Source of the DNA: an uncultured Clostridia bacterium | GTDB lineage: Bacteria; Bacillota; Clostridia; Oscillospirales; CAG-272 | Direction: 5' to 3' | Length of the DNA stretch: 9,449 nucleotides | NCBI GenBank assembly: GCA_946061315.1 | Contig: CAMGRB010000034.1 | Coordinates: 1 to 9,449 of the forward strand | Shown here: one piece after another, positions 5,879 to 9,449 of the stretch | How positions within the stretch are numbered: position 1 is the stretch's first letter | Layout: every line of letters starts with the position of its first letter | The notes under the pieces: model-generated | What the model was told of the DNA's origin: nothing | The model's input: the letters and a program-made list of their open reading frames with translations, nothing else | The model's database searches: none | Made by a program: the position numbers and the translations under genes

Positions 5879-6797
5879 TGATGCCTCCGAGTATTTCATC
5901 GACACGCTCCCGCACGTTTTCGGTGTCTACGTAAATTTTGTTGTAATTTTTCTTTTTTGAAAACCACGTTGTCTGCCGTTTTGCGTATTTTCTCGTCGAG
6001 GATTTTATTTCCTCTGTTGCCTCGTCAAGCGACACGCGCCCCTCTATATACGCAACTATTTCCTTGTAGCCTATTGCGCCCGAGGCGGTGTCGTTACCGT
6101 GAAGATAGCCCTTTTCATAAAGACCCTGCACCTCACGAACAAGCCCCTCCTCTATCATTTTATCGACACGTGCGTCGATTTTTTTATATAAAAGCTCCCT
6201 GTCCGAATAGGTAAGATATATAACGGTGGCGTCATACGGCGGAGGGGTGAGCTTTGATTTTTCGTCCCACACGCTTTTCGGTATTCCCGTGCATTTATAT
6301 ATTTCAAGCGCACGGATAACGCGCTTTACGTTGTTCTCGTGTATTTCGGCGGCACTCTTTTCGTCAACCTCTGAAAGAAGCTTGTGCAAGGCGGAATTTC
6401 CGTTTTCCTTTGCGTACTCTTCAAGCTCTGCTCTGTAATTTTCGTCGCGGGACGTGTCGCAAAAAGAGCCTATTTCAACAACGCTGTCAAGATAAAGCCC
6501 CGTGCCTCCGACAAATATCGGAGTTTTGCCGCGCGCTATAATTTCGTCTGCGGCTTTTTCGGCAAGGAGCGAATAATCTGCGCACGAAAAATTGATATCG
6601 GGCTCTATTATATCTATCATATGGTGAGGAACTTTTTCCATCTCCTCTTTTGTCGCCTTTGCCGTGCCTATGTCCATACCCTTGTAAACCTGCATGGAAT
6701 CGCACGAGATTATCTCCCCGCAGATTTTTTCGGCAAGCTCTATTCCGAGTGCGCTTTTTCCCGTCGCCGTCGGACCGACTATCGCAATTACTCTCAT
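5871..6797 (-). CDS. miaA: tRNA dimethylallyltransferase MiaA
   Basis: This 308-aa enzyme transfers a dimethylallyl group from DMAPP to N6 of A37 in tRNAs that read codons starting with U. The modification stabilises codon-anticodon pairing. The P-loop-like GPTATGKS is at residues 8-15. It is followed by CDSMQVYKGMDIGTAK (32-47) with the conserved Asp33, then GGTGLY and, near the C terminus, KRQTTWFSK. The length is normal. The start is the ATG at 6795-6797, preceded by GGAGAG and giving a protein that begins right at the first strand. A TTG at 6839 in the same frame is a poor alternative. The stop overlaps ylmE. I found no convincing promoter in the 137 bp upstream, so it may be read from the queA or toxin-antitoxin transcript. 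Confidence 0.95.
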   Translation of the reverse strand: MRVIAIVGPTATGKSALGIELAEKICGEIISCDSMQVYKGMDIGTAKATKEEMEKVPHHMIDIIEPDINFSCADYSLLAEKAADEIIARGKTPIFVGGTGLYLDSVVEIGSFCDTSRDENYRAELEEYAKENGNSALHKLLSEVDEKSAAEIHENNVKRVIRALEIYKCTGIPKSVWDEKSKLTPPPYDATVIYLTYSDRELLYKKIDARVDKMIEEGLVREVQGLYEKGYLHGNDTASGAIGYKEIVAYIEGRVSLDEATEEIKSSTRKYAKRQTTWFSKKKNYNKIYVDTENVRERVDEILGGING

Positions 6798-6827
6798 ATA
6801 TCTCTCCGCAAATAAAATCTTGAATAT

Positions 6828-6853
6828 CGGCAGGAGCAAGCCCCTGCCCTACG
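6828..6853. repeat. REP-like GC-rich hairpin upstream of miaA
   Basis: GGCAGG (6829-6834) and CCTGCC (6843-6848) form a compact inverted repeat. On the minus strand the stem reaches 8 bp, including one G-U pair, with a CTTG loop. It is far richer in GC than the surrounding intergenic DNA and is followed by CTACG. From memory, short repeats of this look are scattered between genes in some gut Clostridia. Only one copy is in this window, so repetition is not shown here. Confidence 0.45.
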
Positions 6854-6865
6854 AAGAACGTTCTT
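6854..6865. repeat. 12-bp perfect palindrome AAGAACGTTCTT
   Basis: The sequence is its own reverse complement and directly abuts the REP-like hairpin. It lies in the leader or promoter region of miaA and could be a protein-binding site or part of the repeat unit. It lacks the four-base spacer of a LexA (GAACnnnnGTTC) box. Confidence 0.35.
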
Positions 6866-6895
6866 TATTTCTATGCCTTGGCGCAAAATATGAGA

Positions 6896-6933
6896 ATTTA
6901 CCGATTGGCAGAATGAATGACCAACCGGTAAAT
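6896..6933 (-). repeat. 13-bp inverted repeat just past the toxin stop codon
   Basis: ATTTACCGATTGG (6896-6908) and CCAACCGGTAAAT (6921-6933) are complementary except at one position, which is a G-U pair in minus-strand RNA. The loop is 12 nt. It begins two bases beyond the toxin stop codon (6935-6937). No clean U-tract follows, so it is a weak terminator or an mRNA 3'-end stabilising hairpin; a transfer boundary is another possibility. Confidence 0.55.
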
Positions 6934-6934
6934 G

Positions 6935-7210
6935 TCAAAATAAATCGCTGTGAGTACCTGTTCTGGCAAGAAACAAAATCAACTGTCCGTTATCAATCTG
7001 ATAAACAAGCAACCAATCGGGTTGTATGTGACATTCTCTGTACCCGCCGTAATTACCTGTGAGCCAATGGTCGCGATATTTTTCATCAAGTGTTTCGCCG
7101 TTTGCCAAAGCGGCGATAACCTCTTTTATTTTGTTCAGATCATATCCTCTTTTTTGTGCAAGCTTCAAATCTTTTCTGAATTGATTTGAAGAAACAATTT
7201 CATACTTCAC
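6935..7210 (-). CDS. YafQ-family type II toxin (mRNA interferase)
   Basis: This 91-aa protein belongs to the RelE/YafQ toxins, which cleave mRNA on the ribosome and arrest growth when free of antitoxin. The family layout is clear: FRKDLK (11-16), YRDHWLTGNY (45-54), RECHIQPDWLLVY (58-70) and RTGTHSDLF (83-91). His48, His61, Asp65, His87 and Phe91 correspond to the residues needed by E. coli YafQ, so the toxin should be active. The start is a GTG at 7208-7210. It is supported by GGAGG at 7220-7224 inside the antitoxin gene, and the two genes overlap by 11 nt. That arrangement is usual for antitoxin-first pairs and keeps toxin synthesis tied to antitoxin translation. Confidence 0.93.
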   Translation of the reverse strand: MKYEIVSSNQFRKDLKLAQKRGYDLNKIKEVIAALANGETLDEKYRDHWLTGNYGGYRECHIQPDWLLVYQIDNGQLILFLARTGTHSDLF

Positions 7211-7481
7211 CTAAAATGTCCTCCATCATACTGTCCACGCTGTCATATCTTTTATATTTCTCGGGTGAAGAACGCATTTCCTGAGCTTCCCTCATTGCAT
7301 CAAGCGTCAGTTTATTGGGCATCTCTCTTGTAATGGCAAACGGGAAAGAGCCTTCATAAATCATCTGCTTCAAAAAAATGTTTACTGCAGTAGAGAGATC
7401 CATTCCAAAATCGGCAAGCAAAGTCTGCGCCTTTGCTTTCGTTTCCGCATCAATACTTATATTTGTAGATACTTTAGGCAT
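7200..7481 (-). CDS. RelB/DinJ-family antitoxin
   Basis: This 93-aa protein is expected to neutralise the YafQ-type toxin encoded just downstream and to repress their shared promoter. The N-terminal half has the ribbon-helix-helix pattern of the family: VSTNISIDAETKAKAQ (4-19), then LADFGMDLSTAVNIFLKQMI (22-41) and the hallmark FPFAI (46-50). The C-terminal half (about 55-93) is charged and helical, as expected of a toxin-wrapping tail. The ATG at 7479-7481 follows AAAGGAG at good spacing. The in-frame TTG at 7497-7499 lies upstream of that site and is not the start. The pair has its own promoter at 7504-7532. It sits between queA and miaA on the same strand, which suggests insertion of an accessory module. 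Confidence 0.93.
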   Translation of the reverse strand: MPKVSTNISIDAETKAKAQTLLADFGMDLSTAVNIFLKQMIYEGSFPFAITREMPNKLTLDAMREAQEMRSSPEKYKRYDSVDSMMEDILGEV

Positions 7482-7503
7482 AATATCAACTCCTTTCAAT
7501 AAC

Positions 7504-7532
7504 AGTATAGCATATTATACCCTGTTTGTCAA
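7504..7532 (-). promoter_or_regulatory. Promoter of the toxin-antitoxin pair
   Basis: On the minus strand, TTGACA (7527-7532) is perfect and TATACT (7504-7509) lies 17 bp away with TG before it (TGCTATACT). Transcription would begin near 7497, leaving a leader of about 16 nt. Confidence 0.82.
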
Positions 7533-7543
7533 TATATTATACC
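7505..7543. promoter_or_regulatory. Probable operator of the toxin-antitoxin pair
   Basis: The inverted repeat GTATA-GCATAT-TATAC (7505-7520) covers the -10 box. A 10-bp direct repeat, ATATTATACC, occurs at 7512-7521 and again at 7534-7543, 22 bp apart (about two helical turns), flanking the -35 box. Ribbon-helix-helix antitoxins usually bind such repeated sites to autorepress. The repeats are seen in the sequence; binding is inferred. Confidence 0.6.
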
Positions 7544-7567
7544 TTATTTTTGTGACATTTTGTTTGT

Positions 7568-7581
7568 AATATGCGCATATT
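7568..7581. repeat. 14-bp perfect palindrome AATATGCGCATATT
   Basis: This self-complementary site lies between the queA stop codon (7593-7595) and the toxin-antitoxin promoter. It could be a regulator-binding site or mark the edge of the inserted module. It has no U-tract, so it is not an intrinsic terminator. Confidence 0.4.
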
Positions 7582-7592
7582 GTGTTGCTTTT

Positions 7593-8678
7593 TCAACATA
7601 TAAACATCGCGTCGCCGAAGGAGAAAAAGCGGTATTTTTCTTTTACTGCTTCCTCGTATGCGCCCATTATGAAGTCCTTGCCCGCAAAAGCGGAAACAAG
7701 CATAAGGAGCGTGCTTTTGGGCAGGTGGAAATTGGTTATAAGTGCGTCCGTTGCTTTGAATTTGTAACCCGGGTATATGAAAATCCCTGTTTCCGCACAC
7801 ATGGGGTGGATAATTCCGTCCTCGTCGGATACGCTCTCAAGCGTGCGGCACGACGTTGTACCGACTGCCACTATCCTGCCGCCGTTTTTCTTACATTCGT
7901 TTATCGTGTCCGCACTTTCCTTTGTTACGGATATATACTCGGAGTGCATTATATGGTCGGTTATCTTCTCCTCGCTTACGGGGCGGAACGTGCCAAGCCC
8001 GACGTGGAGCATAACGGGCGCTATTTTAACTCCCTTTTGCTTTATTTTTTCGAGCAGTTCTTTTGTGAAGTGGAGCCCTGCCGTAGGCGCCGCCGCCGAG
8101 CCGTTTTCTCTTGCGTAAACCGTCTGATAACGCTCTTTATCCTCTAACTTTTTGGTGATATAGGGCGGCAGGGGCATTGAGCCTATTATGTTTAATACCT
8201 CGAATATATTTGCAAATTTCTCTTTGTCATACGAAAAGCGCACGATTCTGTTTCCGTCCTCGATTATATCGGTCACGGTTGCGGTTAAAATATCGCCGTA
8301 ACGGACACTCCCCCCGACTTTTATCTTTCTTGCAGGGCGCAAAAGGACTTCCCACACGTCAGTTTCGCGCTGTCTTAAAAGGAGGGTTTCTATCTTTGCG
8401 GGCTCAAGTACAAAATCGCCTTCTTCTCTTACCTTCTCGCCGTATATCCTCGCCGGGATTACCCTTGAATCGTTTATGACGAGCACGTCGCCCTCGCTTA
8501 AAAAATCTATAATATCGTAAAAGTGACGGTGGACAATGCTCTTTTCTTTTCTGTCAAGTACCATAAGCCTTGAATGATCTCTTGGCTCGATGGGGGTCTG
8601 CGCTATTTGCTCCTCGGGGAGAAAATAGTCAAAGTCCTTTGTCATAAGCTCCGTTTTCGGTAAATCGTTCTTTATCAT
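7593..8678 (-). CDS. queA: S-adenosylmethionine:tRNA ribosyltransferase-isomerase QueA
   Basis: This 361-aa enzyme transfers and isomerises the ribosyl part of S-adenosylmethionine onto preQ1 in tRNA, giving epoxyqueuosine on the way to queuosine at wobble position 34. Family blocks are [15 protein letters not shown] (15-29), NDSRVIPAR (69-77), [12 protein letters not shown] (198-209), [10 protein letters not shown] (225-234) and [18 protein letters not shown] (316-333). The protein is full length. I give the ATG at 8678, which has AAGGGAAA upstream. The ATG at 8645 (residue 12) matches the usual family N terminus better but has GGAG only three bases away, so the start is uncertain. The gene diverges from dapA. 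Its customary partner tgt is not in the window. No terminator follows, so readthrough towards the toxin-antitoxin pair and miaA is possible. Confidence 0.95.
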   Translation of the reverse strand: MIKNDLPKTELMTKDFDYFLPEEQIAQTPIEPRDHSRLMVLDRKEKSIVHRHFYDIIDFLSEGDVLVINDSRVIPARIYGEKVREEGDFVLEPAKIETLLLRQRETDVWEVLLRPARKIKVGGSVRYGDILTATVTDIIEDGNRIVRFSYDKEKFANIFEVLNIIGSMPLPPYITKKLEDKERYQTVYARENGSAAAPTAGLHFTKELLEKIKQKGVKIAPVMLHVGLGTFRPVSEEKITDHIMHSEYISVTKESADTINECKKNGGRIVAVGTTSCRTLESVSDEDGIIHPMCAETGIFIYPGYKFKATDALITNFHLPKSTLLMLVSAFAGKDFIMGAYEEAVKEKYRFFSFGDAMFIC

Positions 8679-8696
8679 TTCGTTTCCCTTGTGTCA

Positions 8697-8712
8697 ACGT
8701 GCGCTCGCACGT
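8697..8712. promoter_or_regulatory. Inverted repeat in the queA leader
   Basis: ACGTGCG-CT-CGCACGT is a perfect 7-bp inverted repeat with a 2-bp centre. It lies between the queA promoter and its start codon. In RNA it would fold into a 6-bp stem with a GAGC loop; in DNA it looks like an operator for a dimeric regulator. No known regulator site is recognised. Confidence 0.45.
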
Positions 8713-8732
8713 CATATTTTATAGTAATACGG

Positions 8733-8760
8733 TTGGAATTTCCGTTTTTATAATTATAGT
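8733..8760 (+). promoter_or_regulatory. Predicted dapA promoter
   Basis: TTGGAA (8733-8738) and TATAGT (8755-8760) are 16 bp apart on the plus strand. The -10 region overlaps the -10 box of the divergent queA promoter. The leader to the dapA ATG would be about 45 nt. Confidence 0.55.
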
Positions 8761-8781
8761 ATATTATCATCTTTTTTTCAA
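8753..8781 (-). promoter_or_regulatory. Predicted queA promoter
   Basis: On the minus strand TTGAAA (8776-8781) and a perfect TATAAT (8753-8758) are 17 bp apart. The leader of about 68 nt contains the inverted repeat at 8697-8712. Confidence 0.7.
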
Positions 8782-8813
8782 CCGATTTTAACATTTTTCG
8801 GAGGGTTTTCGGT

Positions 8814-9449
8814 ATGGGAAGAAAGAAAAACGTTTTTTCGGGTTGCGCAACTGCGCTTGTAACTCCGTTTTACAGAGGTGAAATCGATTACAATTCGCTC
8901 GGCGAGCTTATTGATTTTCAGATAGCAAACGGCGCGGACGCTCTCGTTTTGCTCGGCACAAGCGGCGAGGCATCGACAATTTCGGAGGCAGAGAGGGAAA
9001 AGATAATATCGTTCGGTGCCGAGCGAATAGCCAAAAGAGTGCCGCTTATTGTCGGGTGCGGCTCCAACTGCACGGAAACCTCGGTAAAATACTCAAAAAG
9101 CGCCGAGGATTTGGGAGCTGACGCACTTCTTGTCGTAACTCCGTACTACAACAAGGCGAGCGAGGTCGGGCTTTGTGCGCACTATAAAAGCGTTGCCGCA
9201 AGCGTTTCCTTACCGATTATAATATACAATGTCCCGTCAAGGACGGGGGTCAGCGTTTCGATGAGCGTATACCGGGAGCTTTCTCGGGTTGACAATATAG
9301 TGGCGGTTAAAGAGGCAAGCGGAAATATCGCTTATGCCGAGGAGGTTTGCTCTCTTTACGGCTCTTATTTCGATATTTATTCCGGAAACGACGATATTAT
9401 TTTACCTCTGCTTTCGCTTGGCGCAAAGGGAGTTATATCTGCTACATCA
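8814..9449 (+). CDS. dapA: 4-hydroxy-tetrahydrodipicolinate synthase, N-terminal 212 codons
   Basis: This enzyme condenses pyruvate with aspartate semialdehyde, the first committed step to meso-diaminopimelate (peptidoglycan) and lysine. It is cytosolic and normally tetrameric. The ATG follows CGGAGGG at eight bases. Visible motifs are ATALVTPF (12-19), LLGTSGEAST (46-55), VTPYYNK (108-114), IYNVPSRTG (137-145) and AVKEASG (164-170). Lys166 should form the Schiff base with pyruvate, Tyr138 should be the catalytic tyrosine, and Arg143 should hold the dicarboxylate substrate; this favours DapA over sialate lyase relatives. The usual GTTGE pyruvate-binding motif reads GTSGE here (Thr49, Ser50), a conservative change. 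The gene runs off the right edge; about 80 C-terminal residues are missing. It diverges from queA. Confidence 0.95.
   Translation, partial: MGRKKNVFSGCATALVTPFYRGEIDYNSLGELIDFQIANGADALVLLGTSGEASTISEAEREKIISFGAERIAKRVPLIVGCGSNCTETSVKYSKSAEDLGADALLVVTPYYNKASEVGLCAHYKSVAASVSLPIIIYNVPSRTGVSVSMSVYRELSRVDNIVAVKEASGNIAYAEEVCSLYGSYFDIYSGNDDIILPLLSLGAKGVISATS

Noticed and set aside
6854..6865. LexA/DinR SOS box
   Set aside because: The Gram-positive box needs GAAC and GTTC separated by four bases. Here they abut directly, so the spacing is wrong.
6896..6933. Integron attC site after the toxin gene
   Set aside because: Toxin-antitoxin cassettes occur in integrons, but the inverted repeat lacks the paired R/L boxes with GTTRRRY cores and there is no second cassette.
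6910..6938. miaA promoter with TTGACA at 6933-6938
   Set aside because: The -35 match is perfect, but the -10 at 17 bp reads CATTCT on the minus strand, with three mismatches. It also lies across the toxin stop codon and the inverted repeat.
7560..8147. Plus-strand 195-codon reading frame antisense to queA
   Set aside because: It mirrors a fully conserved queA gene, and its translation is Tyr/Cys/Arg-rich low-complexity text typical of antisense shadows.
8679..8750. preQ1 riboswitch in the queA leader
   Set aside because: I looked for the small H-type pseudoknot layout with an A-rich tail near the ribosome-binding site. The leader has only a GC-rich 6-bp hairpin and no matching A-rich strand.
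1..9449. CRISPR array, insertion sequence, phage genes or rRNA
   Set aside because: No regularly spaced repeats, transposase or phage reading frames, or rRNA-like stretches were seen.

Overview
The window looks like a chromosomal housekeeping region from a low-to-moderate GC Firmicute, most likely an anaerobic Clostridia-type bacterium. Three things suggest this. SepF and YlmG are Gram-positive/cyanobacterial division genes. The order sepF-ylmG-lspA-rluD (ylyB) matches the Bacillus/Clostridium division cluster. The tRNA gene encodes its own CCA and has textbook SigA-type promoter boxes. I cannot name the genus from the sequence alone.

Layout. At 1-327 (minus) is the N-terminal part of a YhcC-type (TIGR01212) radical SAM protein. 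Diverging from it is a tRNA-Thr(GGT) gene with a near-perfect extended promoter. It ends in a strong hairpin that also terminates the converging minus-strand operon. That operon (2945-569) encodes two related lipoproteins of unknown function, 493 and 281 aa. They are built from one repeated module (two copies, then one) and have their own consensus promoter and a leader that may fold. Next on the minus strand is a tight gene train, read from high to low coordinates: miaA, yggS/ylmE, sepF, ylmG, lspA and rluD/ylyB. Its genes overlap or nearly abut, and it ends at a terminator at 3086-3120. The ylmH, divIVA and ileS genes that usually sit between ylmG and lspA in relatives are absent.

Upstream of miaA lies a compact DinJ/RelB-YafQ type II toxin-antitoxin pair (7481-6935) with its own promoter and repeat-rich operator. 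It appears to be inserted between queA and miaA, two tRNA-modification genes. Small inverted repeats occur on both sides of it. At the right end, queA (minus) and a 3'-truncated dapA (plus) diverge from overlapping promoters.

How the genes work together: queA (queuosine), miaA (i6A37), rluD (rRNA pseudouridine) and tRNA-Thr serve translation. sepF, ylmG and lspA serve division and the envelope, with LspA processing lipoproteins such as the two encoded nearby. dapA feeds lysine and meso-diaminopimelate for peptidoglycan. Most of the window is ordinary. The parts least explained by known families are the lipoprotein pair and its leader, and the small repeats around the toxin-antitoxin module.
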